Origin: Nocardia acidivorans NBRC 108247
GTDB lineage: Bacteria > Actinomycetota > Actinomycetes > Mycobacteriales > Mycobacteriaceae
Direction: 5' to 3'
Length of the DNA: 64,000 bases
NCBI RefSeq assembly: GCF_001625085.1
Contig: NZ_BDAW01000002.1
Coordinates: 1 to 64,000, forward strand
A program made the position numbers and the translations under genes. This document shows, in pieces, positions 37,301 through 43,358 of this stretch; the stretch's first letter is position 1; every line of letters begins with the position of its first letter. The notes beneath the pieces are model-generated. The model was not told where the DNA came from. It made no database searches and was given only the letters and a program-made list of their open reading frames with translations.

Positions 37301-39024
37301 CGCACGGTAGTCCCGACCAAGACCACATCCCATTCAACCTCGGTGATGAGCACCCCACCGCACCCGTCGAGGTGCCTGACGACCGGCCCACATCGCTGAC
37401 CCCTCACCTGCAAGACCGCTTCAATGAAATGAAGTCGCTGGCGACGGAGATCGCGAAGTCACTCGGTGATCCCGCGCGCTACAGCGAATTGCCCGGCCTG
37501 CGAGACAATTTCGTGAAGGTATTGGATCAAACCGGATTCTTCGATCACTCGGCGCTGCCGACCTCCTGGCGTCTGCTCACCGAACATGATCCGGTCTTCA
37601 GGGACTACCTCGATAAATGGGGAAACGACCTCATCAAGCTCGACCCTGAGCCGCAGACACCCAGCCACCAGGAACCGTCGTCGGCCCACCCCTCTTCCGA
37701 GAATCCGAGTAACCCTCATCCACACGACGACCCAGCCCATCCGGCCCAGGACGATGCTCATCCTGCGGCCGAACAGCATCCCTTCCCCGCCAAGGAAACC
37801 GAAGCCGGCGTCTCCTTCCACCCCGACGACCCAGAAGTCGCAGACCTGGCCTCTCGAATCGCCAAGGACCCCAACCACTTCACCGCCGACGTCCACCTCA
37901 CCGAAGACGGCCACGCCCGCATCGGCGACCGAACCTACACCCCCGAGGAATTCGCCAACCTCCTTCGCCGAACAACCTGGGACGGCCGCACCCCAATCCG
38001 CCTCATAGGCTGCGACGCCGCCACCAACGGCTTCGCCGCCCGCCTGGCCCACCATCTCGGCACAGACGTCCTAGCTCCCACCAAACCGGCCTGGTCCGAC
38101 CACCAGGGCCGTCTCTACACCAGCACTGCCGAGCCCCGCCCCGACGGCACCCGCCGCCCTCGCATCCCACCCGATGGAACCTGGGAAACCTTCCACCCCG
38201 ACGGCACCAAAACCAAAGCGACAGAGAACGGATTTGCTCCGGGCACTCGGGTCGAAGAAATGCATGGCCTCGACCCTGATGCTGCGCGCGAGCGGGGGAG
38301 TGAGCGTCACGAACCACTGAAGGACGAGGGGCCTAGCCATACAGACGAACGCCCAATTGATGAGCTGGGGCACGACCTCCATGGGACCCCCTTGGAACCA
38401 GCGCCTGACTGGCACGGTAAGTCAGCGGGCAAGATGCGGCACTACCGCCTTGCCGCCGAGGATGTCTCCGCCATGAAGCCGGAACAAAAGGTGAGGTTTT
38501 TGCGGGATCAGACGCACGACCTAGCGGATGAGGCGCGCAAACCGGAGATGACTCAGGCAGAGAAGGATGCGGCAGGTCGGCAGTCGATCCCTGTGGGGCA
38601 GACGAAGATCAGAGAGGGGTGTGCGGGTTCCCTTCTGCACGACGACATCGTCACGTCTCACACCAGCGTGACCAAGATGTCTGGTCAGGCACGACCGACC
38701 AATCACCCTGTCATCCAGACGTATCTCGACGGGCTTCGCGCTGATCTGGATGCCGGGCGGATCGATCGGCTCGGGAACGGCCACGGCAAATGCGCCGAGG
38801 TAGTGCTGCTGAGCGACCGACTTTGGAAGTTCGAGGCCGACGGCATCAAGATCGAAACACTCGACGATGCTCGGCGCGCGCTCGAGGGCTCGAAGGTTCA
38901 CACTCACCGCGTTGGAGACTACGTTGATCGTGATGGCGAGATGCTGCACCATCACGGTGAATACATTCCACCGTGTGAAACTTGCGTGCGCCTCCTTGCA
39001 GTGCTTGAAGTGATGGTAGTTTGA
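31357..39024 (+). CDS. CpnT-type multi-domain toxin ending in a YwqJ-type deaminase
   Basis: 2555 residues. 1-100: CpnT/WXG100-like domain (GMQWPEGNEDKMW). 110-310: Ala/Gly-rich hydrophobic segments. 310-650: Pro/His/Asn/Gln-rich linker. About 655-1085: DUF1023-type alpha/beta-hydrolase with GHSYGS (939-944). About 1145-1265: papain-like domain, Cys1155 (NDCGPQ), His1238, Asp1253. About 1440-1605: ADP-ribosyltransferase with Arg1497, STS 1536-1538, E1571-H-E1573. About 1690-1870: second ADP-ribosyltransferase with Arg1780, SS 1812-1813, Q1843-K-E1845. About 1878-1960: low-complexity sequence over a nested frame. About 2000-2060: SLTPHL element. About 2150-2270: domain with Cys2219 (RLIGCDAA), shared with the 2288-aa toxin. 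About 2415-2555: deaminase with C2479-A-E2481 and C2540-x-x-C2543. SUKH-3 immunity follows. Activities are inferred from motifs. Confidence 0.88.
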   Translation: MIWRPPGADYYGWLVGMQWPEGNEDKMWALADDWKSAATQLNSIKDDIDAAMSAVRLAYPEGDGGDAMLAQLKSLKFGDTSKDGAGSIDSLVKWFDSIGALADNTGTEFEYSKLMFHAMLIIMAIDMAFAAASLFAAPAAEAAVVATNRITARMIMKQLVQKLLGQSVKFAEIAEIKAVLKDLAIKAGLTAAKSAALGAAMGTAPDAAIQAWQRYEGRREKFSWEQVGIMAAAGAAGGVVAAGVGGGLHGLFGTPSKITTRVLTTGVTMVAAGGSAGLAGWGASALITGNTEFDPRMITAGMWGGAAPGALRAANPRGHAPTLAQPAAELKGQPGQTKPGGIDAPAATSAGVPITPAHTSDGAGLSSDAPHAADTEAGKRNPGVVAAAAPQASVNPVVHNDTPGSQITNGQNAAPVQPAHQQPSSPGTTGPKLADGVQSSAAPHTSGEVKPSGDGRPAPAAAPRTDPASTTPPADPARAGAAPTREPAGPAAPVQAKPTGVEAGSRGNERLDAVPNDRAHVPASERLDGRIGGRHAELTGGQHPNPDGTPARDEHRTGRTNDDVVSNERNPQRDNDPAHDAQPRRDQPEHNGQSSRDGQPDHNGQPDHNGQPSRDGQPDHNGQPDHDPQPNHAPQPSHPEPSAPSHPAPHSVLPVDHPITPAERTHAAEALAKLGHEVESLLHLDDVDQAGAHQKARENYDWWHDLTPDEQVAVMRVHPHEIGNADGVPPHARDQANRLSIARDLAELRERNPRVDKWTSRWTDPEGRQQFKNLESTIHNLEHAETLADNFANRDRVDPDDPPGHRPPVHVLSYDSRAFNGEGRAVVAIGDIDRASTVSWHIPGITTTVRSLEVNLNNAFHHYEATSDNVHDPGMVASIAWIGYDAPSGSRIGREMTNPALAQRGGQLLARDIAAFNQTRKINAGLPGGEPMPDVHLFGHSYGSTTTSYAGAGGRLTGEVSTITLLGSPGAGPVVHASEFGLGEGNVFVASSSRDPVTWIGSSTPGEIARAAPGLGMGLGMDPSVEAFGARRITAQFPGGAATFSNIGTHTGYYKFHDDAHTVPSESLHNFAKIAAGDSGNVIPEFARPDHEGLNAWQRNVGTFPSDPAHLRPPIFDPHEGPPIGYEHLVEEFRTPDPTPDHPTLPADHQPVNDCGPQALRHAQELTGNENIRIPHDPDIAERGMSARDLEDAAGARMQLMDSPGVLADHLNRLGEGATAIVVAEFHGPTDINGIGAHAYTVTNDGGRLVVHDPALGNGPHPFSPNTPNIRSTHAILFDSHGNPVHPIESGTPSHPNARPESRIGQAEPHGWQPAHEQPHQAPEHQKPATPHEQIHRFDSDDAGKKFGDETMGSHMDSLSETERQEVSRYARHAWINELLRDPDPSARFAQLAEDHSFQQQLMRLNDGKSSEPRLGLLESFEHHPNLDPPLRAALDNVLQDPRPRQRLSQLWSNADDFGVIHRNLDTAPTVDVLNKHVQTLDQVTSHVAPEGFETTRGIGSRGLRHLTIDQHGTPLGEGDPRVLINTLQTERGYMSTSIGERPPTNFSERSVRIELDVPAGSKGLWIGGSEHEFLLQRGTHYLITDVIENPTEAKHHGVRYLIKGTVVTADYVHDPAARGNHPPVDANSASHEPVIHSDAVDKPSTLHDDAALEHPEPQHVPAEEAPPRATLPVEDKPYYANPHFEDSSASHEYAAKNHINLREVEATREIETASYPEIARLTDAEVSAIRRNQFMSLNEQVNEATRNGNHELLNDRDVEIRTLVSGYNKLPDHEGTVYRSLHIDDPVALERFLDEYHPDNKIPPTDHGFASSDKEASMRGGNVELIIDSHSGKDISWSNPSQKEVVFPPGTKFRALSQEFRDGKWIIQLTDLGRGPDANQPGGYGADSAREARPLDADRGDGPGAAREAGPQHGDSRSDGGEGTPRANRGPDQDLAGVGRVGDHPDQPGARRDDVAPSDTEEHHAPVPSREHPAEPRPEEPHGSPDQDHIPFNLGDEHPTAPVEVPDDRPTSLTPHLQDRFNEMKSLATEIAKSLGDPARYSELPGLRDNFVKVLDQTGFFDHSALPTSWRLLTEHDPVFRDYLDKWGNDLIKLDPEPQTPSHQEPSSAHPSSENPSNPHPHDDPAHPAQDDAHPAAEQHPFPAKETEAGVSFHPDDPEVADLASRIAKDPNHFTADVHLTEDGHARIGDRTYTPEEFANLLRRTTWDGRTPIRLIGCDAATNGFAARLAHHLGTDVLAPTKPAWSDHQGRLYTSTAEPRPDGTRRPRIPPDGTWETFHPDGTKTKATENGFAPGTRVEEMHGLDPDAARERGSERHEPLKDEGPSHTDERPIDELGHDLHGTPLEPAPDWHGKSAGKMRHYRLAAEDVSAMKPEQKVRFLRDQTHDLADEARKPEMTQAEKDAAGRQSIPVGQTKIREGCAGSLLHDDIVTSHTSVTKMSGQARPTNHPVIQTYLDGLRADLDAGRIDRLGNGHGKCAEVVLLSDRLWKFEADGIKIETLDDARRALEGSKVHTHRVGDYVDRDGEMLHHHGEYIPPCETCVRLLAVLEVMVV
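33121..33240 (+). repeat. 18-bp tandem coding repeat (DHNGQP/SRDGQP)
   Basis: Six or more 18-bp units (gatcacaacggtcagccc or agtcgtgacggtcagccc) with a higher-order 54-bp period, in the linker of the 2555-aa toxin. They are in frame and encode hexapeptides. Not a CRISPR array. Confidence 0.85.
36989..37225 (+). CDS. Nested out-of-frame small gene inside the toxin gene
   Basis: 78 residues in the +1 frame relative to the toxin: ATG 36989 with aggaagagg 5 bases upstream, stop TAG 37223-37225. The product (MPISPEDMERIALERLGPSM, then TDPELRAKLDRNMAILEAME and TEDQIKIWQAWGESE) has the balanced composition of a folded helical protein. The toxin frame over the same DNA is low-complexity Gly/Ala/Arg/Asp. 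A TAG at 36974-36976, just after the end of the second ADP-ribosyltransferase domain, would be in the toxin frame if one base were restored upstream. I infer a former downstream gene, perhaps the immunity gene of that domain, overrun by a frameshift. Whether it is still expressed is unknown. Confidence 0.55.
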   Translation: MPISPEDMERIALERLGPSMRTEVTDPELRAKLDRNMAILEAMEAKGRPEPTEDQIKIWQAWGESEITRINRERGETT

Positions 39025-39052
39025 CGGTGCTATCTGCGGAAAGGATATCGAA

Positions 39053-39529
39053 TTGTCGAGCACCGAACCCATGTCGGTGAATCAATGGCTGACCGATGCG
39101 GGTTGGTCCCCAACCCGAGACATCGGTTCCCGTGCTGAAGAGTTGATCGGAATTCGTATTGCCGATGCCGCCCGCCAGGGGCATTCATTGTCGGTGATAG
39201 ATCCTGCCGTGGAATTTATCCATTCCTACGGAGACTTGGAGCTTTCACTCCCAAAGACTTCTCCGCAGCGAGTTCTCATACTTAAACCAACAATTGGATA
39301 TGACGGCGACATCGAGGATTTTGAGGAACTCTCAGAAAATCTTGGTTTGAAACTCTTTCCAGTCGCTTTCGAATCGATCGAAGGTGGAATCTGGCTGATA
39401 GACGAGTCCTCGAGGATGTTTTATTTGCACCATACGGGAGGGTATTTTCTCGGTGCTCATCCCCATGATGCATTTGTCGCAGCATTCGAGGGTCGCTTTC
39501 TTGCTGACGCGGAGGACTACTTTGCTTGA
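39053..39529 (+). CDS. SUKH-3-type immunity protein
   Basis: 158 residues; TTG 39053 is favoured because aaagga ends 7 bases upstream, while ATG 39071 (MSVNQWL) is too far from it. It has the SUKH/SMI1-KNR4 pattern: FIHSYGDLEL, a GYDGDIEDFEELSENLG segment, LFPVAFES, GIWLIDESSRMFYLHH, GGYFLG and an Ala/Phe-rich C-terminal helix. SUKH-3 proteins are immunity proteins commonly found beside deaminase toxins. It starts 28 bases after the deaminase toxin and overlaps the next deaminase gene by 8 bases. The DNA is about 43% GC in the lines I counted, far below the flanks, suggesting recent acquisition. Confidence 0.82.
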   Translation: MSSTEPMSVNQWLTDAGWSPTRDIGSRAEELIGIRIADAARQGHSLSVIDPAVEFIHSYGDLELSLPKTSPQRVLILKPTIGYDGDIEDFEELSENLGLKLFPVAFESIEGGIWLIDESSRMFYLHHTGGYFLGAHPHDAFVAAFEGRFLADAEDYFA

Positions 39530-39908
39530 AGAGCACCCGGCAGTCGCATCTTCGTTGCTGATTCAAGGGCACATTTTCAGTCAGACAAACATGTTCGGTG
39601 AGGGAGTTCCGAATCTCCATCCTGCCGTCCGACGCTTTGTCGACGGTGTGGCATCGGAGTTGGGGGTCACATTCGTCGGGACATGCGCCGAGGTCGCTTT
39701 GGTTTCTGATCAGTTCTGGGGTCTGGAAGAACTGTCCAACGATGGTGGAATCGAAGCGCTTGAAGAAGTTGGAAAGCATTTCGAGGGAGCGATGATTCTC
39801 TCCAAGAAGATAAGACCAGAGTTTCATCCTGAGCATGGCAGGCCAGCTGAGCCCTGTGTGGTCTGCCAGAAGCTTCTCGATGCCCTGGGTATCCAGGTCG
39901 TAGAATAA
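39522..39908 (+). CDS. Free-standing YwqJ-type deaminase domain
   Basis: 128 residues from TTG 39522, with ggagg 6 bases upstream (39511-39515) and an 8-base overlap with the SUKH-3 gene. It aligns over its whole length with the last 140 residues of the 2555-aa toxin: SSLLIQGHIFSQ, HPAVRRFVDGV, GTCAEVALVSDQFW (C55-A-E57), GAMILSK, and EPCVVC (C112, C115). The zinc-binding and catalytic residues of the deaminase fold look intact. There is no N-terminal export domain. It may be an orphan toxin tip, kept as a recombination cassette or expressed beside its immunity protein. A self-directed function cannot be excluded. Confidence 0.75.
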   Translation: MLEEHPAVASSLLIQGHIFSQTNMFGEGVPNLHPAVRRFVDGVASELGVTFVGTCAEVALVSDQFWGLEELSNDGGIEALEEVGKHFEGAMILSKKIRPEFHPEHGRPAEPCVVCQKLLDALGIQVVE

Positions 39909-39938
39909 ATAGTTTCACTTCGTGAAGGGATAGCGCCG

Positions 39939-40040
39939 ATGGCTTTCAAAATTGATTCGGCCAATCCACAGGTTGTGTGTGGTCTGGTAGCGGCGGATGC
40001 CGTTAAGGGGTGCGGCGAGGAAGAAGTTGTCGGGCTATGA
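39939..40040 (+). CDS. Possible small coupled ORF, 33 aa
   Basis: ATG 39939 with gaaggga 8 bases upstream; 33 codons to TGA 40038-40040, overlapping an ATG at 40037 (ATGA) that is in frame with the next gene. The product (MAFKIDSANPQVVCGLVAAD...) could be a real small protein or the remnant of a longer gene. Weak support. Confidence 0.3.
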   Translation: MAFKIDSANPQVVCGLVAADAVKGCGEEEVVGL

Positions 40041-40081
40041 GCGATGCGGATGCTGCGCGTGGACCCTTTCGGGAGGTGCCG

Positions 40082-40867
40082 ATGACTCGGAACCGACAGC
40101 GGGACCGATACGATGTATGGACTCGACGACCGGTCGTCTACCTACCGGTCACGCTGGGGGCCAATCTCATTGGCTACCTTTGGGGTGCCAAGGAAGTGCC
40201 TGCGGCCGGTTTTTTCGCTCGTTTGGGTTCTGGCGTCAGCCACGTCAAATCCGCGATATTCTGGGACGACAAGCTTGATGAGATGTTCCAGCGTGGACTG
40301 AAACCTGTTGAGGCGATTACTTATTGGGCGGGAAAGCCTGAGGATCCTCAGTACGGCGGGATTGCCGTTGATGCGGAATTGCGGGATGCGCAGACAATTC
40401 AAGATTTGGCTCTGCAACTGAACCCAGAGGTGCCGCTCGGGGAGGGGCCGTGGGTGCAGGACGAGGAGTACCCGAGCGGTGCGCACGTGGATCGTTCCGA
40501 AGGCTGGGGACCATTGGTTTCGGTTCCGACATCGACATACCCGGCGGAGGCGAAATCCCCCGTGGTGTATCTGCCGATCTCCTGGAACGGCAGCGTGTTC
40601 GGGTACCTGTGGTCTGCGCCGACTGAAAATGCCGCCGGGTATGTTCAGCGCACAGCGGCTGGTCGTGAAGGCATGGTCGCCGGTGGTCTGTGGCGATCAC
40701 GACTCATCGATGCGTTCGAGGCAGGTGTGCCAGCGCTTGACGCCATGCGGCGTTGCCGCTCGCTCCCAGAACATGCTCCAGCCCTTTTCGGGACTATTGA
40801 CGCGGCAGTCCCGGAACAGCAGGCATCCAGCCTCGCGGATCTCCAGCGCCTCGCCGAAAGCACCTGA
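40082..40867 (+). CDS. Two-repeat hypothetical protein, possible immunity protein
   Basis: 262 residues from ATG 40082 with gggagg 5 bases upstream; an in-frame ATG at 40037 (15 residues longer) overlaps a 33-codon frame. The protein is an internal duplication: PVVYLPVTLGANLIGYLWGA...AAGFFARL...FWDDKLDEMFQRG matches PVVYLPISWNGSVFGYLW...AAGYVQR...LWRSRLIDAFEAG. Soluble, with no export signal. It lies in the low-GC tail of the toxin locus, where immunity genes accumulate, so an immunity role is plausible but unproven. Family not recognised. Confidence 0.65.
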   Translation: MTRNRQRDRYDVWTRRPVVYLPVTLGANLIGYLWGAKEVPAAGFFARLGSGVSHVKSAIFWDDKLDEMFQRGLKPVEAITYWAGKPEDPQYGGIAVDAELRDAQTIQDLALQLNPEVPLGEGPWVQDEEYPSGAHVDRSEGWGPLVSVPTSTYPAEAKSPVVYLPISWNGSVFGYLWSAPTENAAGYVQRTAAGREGMVAGGLWRSRLIDAFEAGVPALDAMRRCRSLPEHAPALFGTIDAAVPEQQASSLADLQRLAEST

Positions 40868-41478
40868 ACGCGGGAGGGCTGAACCGGTGGACGATTTTCG
40901 CTGGTTCTCGAGAACTGTTGTGGTGCAGGAACCTCGGCGTGTCGGAGTGGTACCGCATGACCTACGTCGAGTTCGGTGAGGGCGAGAGTCTTCTTGGGTG
41001 GGCTGCACGAGTGCCTCGACGAGAGGCGAGGGAGCTCCCCGGCACTACTAGGCGATCCGACAATGCCGCCCACGTCGAGCTGCGGGGAGACCTCGGCCTG
41101 TGGGCGAGGCTGGTCCTCGTCCACGTCGTGCGTGATGCTGAAATTTTGACCGTCCGCTGGTAAGCGGGATCTCCAGACATCCGCCGGTTGAGAGCGGAAG
41201 CTTCAGTGAGCGTTCAGTTTTCGGATGGCTCTCGCGGTAGAAGCCCCAGCAACTCCAAATGATCACGGAGATGCAGAGGGCGAGTATCGAGAGCAGAGCC
41301 CATATGTCCCAAGCCATTGCGACATCTCCTCGATCGAATGATGTGAGAGCCGAGCTATCTCAGTAGACATCGGAATCCGATCGCGGAAGGACGTACAGAG
41401 TGGACTGTCCACGAATACGATGGGAGTCCATCAAGGACGTGTTCACCGCGGACATCCCCAGGTAGCGAGGCTAACGAA
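40868..41478. other. Gene-poor stretch after the toxin locus
   Basis: 611 bases with no convincing plus-strand gene. It holds one possible small membrane protein on the minus strand (41048-41317). The AT-richer part after about 41160 may carry the promoter of the XRE regulator. It may be a decayed end of the toxin cassette array. Confidence 0.4.
41048..41317 (-). CDS. Possible small membrane protein, 89 aa
   Basis: ATG 41317 with gaggag 8-9 bases upstream. Residues 5-27 form a credible membrane helix (IWALLSILALCISVIIWSCW), followed by a basic segment. The C-terminal third is Arg/Gly/Pro-rich and may not be real coding sequence. Low confidence; family not recognised. Confidence 0.35.
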   Translation of the reverse strand: MAWDIWALLSILALCISVIIWSCWGFYRESHPKTERSLKLPLSTGGCLEIPLTSGRSKFQHHARRGRGPASPTGRGLPAARRGRHCRIA

Positions 41479-42381
41479 ATGGCCGGGTCGACGGTTTCTC
41501 GCAGAGCATTCGGAAAGTTCTTACGCGAACTTCGGGAGCAGGCTCACAAGAGCACTCTCGCTGTCGGACTACGTATCGAAGTCTCTCGGCAGACGATCAT
41601 GCGACTCGAGGACGGTCTGCCGACAAAGGTGACCACACCGCAGCTAGAGGCACTACTCGACTTCTACGGTGCTAAGCCGAAGGATCGCGCGGAAGCATTG
41701 GAGCTGTGGGCACAAGTCCGTCAGCAGGCGAAGATCGCGAAAATTGAAGGTACGTCGAAGGGCTGGTGGCAGGGCTTCAGCGGACAGTATCTGAGCCACT
41801 TCGGGCACTACCTGCGCCTCGAGGCCGCCGCCAATCACATGACCACCCATCAACTGGTACTCGTGCCGGGCCTGATGCAAGCATCCGAATACCGGCGATG
41901 GATCATTCGTGCCGATGACCCCCACGCATCCGTCGAAGAGGTCGACCGAGCCCTGGAGCTGCTCGCGATACGTCGGCGAGAGCGACTGGACAACACGAAG
42001 TTCCAACTGCTCGCCCTCCTTTCCGAGGCCGTGCTCCGGCATCAGCCCGGACCTCCCGAGGTCATGGTGAATCAACTCCAGCATCTGGTCGAAGACAGTG
42101 AGCGGCACAATGTTTCGCTACGGGTGATCCCGTTCAGCGCCTTCGGTTATTCCGGGTTGTCCGTCCAATCGTTCACCTTGATGCGCTTCCCGCTCATGTC
42201 GACCAAGCTTGTCGAGCCGCCGGTCGTCTACACCGAAGGGTCGGAGGGCGCTCTTTATCTGGAGCGCGCAGACGTCATCACCCGTTTCTCGGAGGCGATC
42301 ACCAACATCGAACGGGTAGCGTTAAACGAAGGGGACACAAGGGATCTGGTCCTGAAGATCGCGAAGGAGTACGCGGCGTGA
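41479..42381 (+). CDS. XRE-family regulator with DUF5753-type sensor domain
   Basis: 300 residues. The N-terminal 80 residues form an XRE helix-turn-helix (FLRELREQAHKSTLAVG, then VSRQTIMRLEDG). Residues about 100-290 match the DUF5753 layout, with YLRLEAAANHM, VPGLMQASEYRR, ERLDN, LLSEAVLRHQ and SLRVIPF. Such regulators are common in Nocardia and Streptomyces and usually sit next to a DUF397 protein, as here (GTGA overlap). Probably a DNA-binding repressor or activator; targets unknown. Nothing links it directly to the toxin locus beyond position. Confidence 0.9.
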   Translation: MAGSTVSRRAFGKFLRELREQAHKSTLAVGLRIEVSRQTIMRLEDGLPTKVTTPQLEALLDFYGAKPKDRAEALELWAQVRQQAKIAKIEGTSKGWWQGFSGQYLSHFGHYLRLEAAANHMTTHQLVLVPGLMQASEYRRWIIRADDPHASVEEVDRALELLAIRRRERLDNTKFQLLALLSEAVLRHQPGPPEVMVNQLQHLVEDSERHNVSLRVIPFSAFGYSGLSVQSFTLMRFPLMSTKLVEPPVVYTEGSEGALYLERADVITRFSEAITNIERVALNEGDTRDLVLKIAKEYAA

Positions 42382-42578
42382 CTCATCACCCACCCACCCG
42401 CATCTGGTTCAAATCCACCCGCTCCGCCAAGCAGAACGAGTGTGTCGAAGTGTTTCTCGATGATGCGCGCGTCGGCGTTCGCGACTCGAAGAACCGCGGC
42501 CAGGAGTTGTGGTTCACGAGCGAACAGTGGGAACGCTTCCTCGGCAGCGTGCTCGAGGCGCCGGGATCCGAACGGTAG
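42378..42578 (+). CDS. DUF397 protein
   Basis: 66 residues; GTG 42378 overlaps the stop of the XRE gene. Typical DUF397 pattern: IWFKSTRSAKQNECVEV, VGVRDSK and LWFTSEQWERFL. DUF397 proteins are small partners of XRE/DUF5753 regulators, likely acting as antagonists or co-factors, and some pairs behave like toxin-antitoxin modules. The role here is inferred from the pairing. Confidence 0.9.
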   Translation: MTHHPPTRIWFKSTRSAKQNECVEVFLDDARVGVRDSKNRGQELWFTSEQWERFLGSVLEAPGSER

Positions 42579-42724
42579 GTCGCTGTTTTGCCGACCTCGG
42601 CGCGTATCAGCGGACGTGTCAGGTCGGCGTCAGGTCGCTGTCAGGCGACCGGGACAAAGTGTGTTCATCGAAGAAAACGGCCCGAACCGGGTCGAAGCCA
42701 ACAGCTTTCGAAGGAGCACACATC

Positions 42725-43123
42725 ATGTCGATCAACCTGACCGCCCAGGACACCGCCACCCTGCGGACCGCCGCCTACGGCGCGGTTTCCCTCTTCGCCG
42801 CTGCCAGCTCGAAGCCGCACAAGGTTTCCGCCACCGGCACCCTGGCGCTGCTGTCCGCGACCGGCCCGGTTGGGCACGCCCTCTCGGCCAAGGCTCGCGA
42901 CATCAAGCTCACCGGGAAGAATGTCGCCGAATTGGCTGATCAGGTGCTGCCGGCGCTGACCGCCGCGGTCACGCTGCTCGCTCAGCAGGATCCGGCCGAG
43001 GCCGAGAACTTCCGCAGCACTGTCCTGGTCGCCATCGATACCGCCAAGGTGGAGGCCAATCAGTCCAGTCCCGCCGCCACCGAGATGGCCCGCAAGATCA
43101 GCGCGGCACTGCACACCGCGTAA
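42725..43123 (+). CDS. Conserved hypothetical protein, 132 aa
   Basis: ATG 42725 with aaggag 9 bases upstream; longer in-frame starts lack such a site. The protein is helical and Ala-rich: DTATLRTAAYGAVSLFAAAS, a small-residue segment TLALLSATGPVGHALS, then DIKLTGKNVAELADQVLPAL and a C-terminal helix. No signal peptide or clear membrane helix. The family seems widespread in actinomycetes but its function is unknown to me. A strong hairpin follows the gene, so it is the end of a transcription unit. Confidence 0.8.
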   Translation: MSINLTAQDTATLRTAAYGAVSLFAAASSKPHKVSATGTLALLSATGPVGHALSAKARDIKLTGKNVAELADQVLPALTAAVTLLAQQDPAEAENFRSTVLVAIDTAKVEANQSSPAATEMARKISAALHTA

Positions 43124-43140
43124 CCGGTGTGGCCAGACAT

Positions 43141-43184
43141 CGGCCGCTCGTCCCAGGCTTCTCCGCCTGTGGGACGAGCGGCCG
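43141..43184 (+). terminator. Strong stem-loop after the 132-aa gene
   Basis: Left arm 43141-43158 (cggccgctcgtcccaggc) pairs with right arm 43165-43184 apart from a 2-base bulge, around a 6-base loop. It starts 18 bases after the stop codon and is followed by ccattt. An intrinsic-type terminator despite a short T tract. Confidence 0.75.
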
Positions 43185-43358
43185 CCGCCATTTGTCGTCG
43201 ATTTTCAAAAAGGGCTGGTCAGAGCCATTTCATACACAATTGAAAGATTGCACCGTGCGGCTCCATCCATATCCGGTTTGTCCTGGATAAGTTATTAGCT
43301 GCGCCGATTACGGCAGAAGCCGATGGATGAAGACCAGTCACCGAATCGAGGAGTCTTG

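Noticed and set aside
40918..41163. Plus-strand frame of 81 codons after the two-repeat protein
   Set aside because: No ribosome-binding site at either possible start, Arg-rich composition, and overlap with a better-supported minus-strand start region. Possibly a decayed gene.
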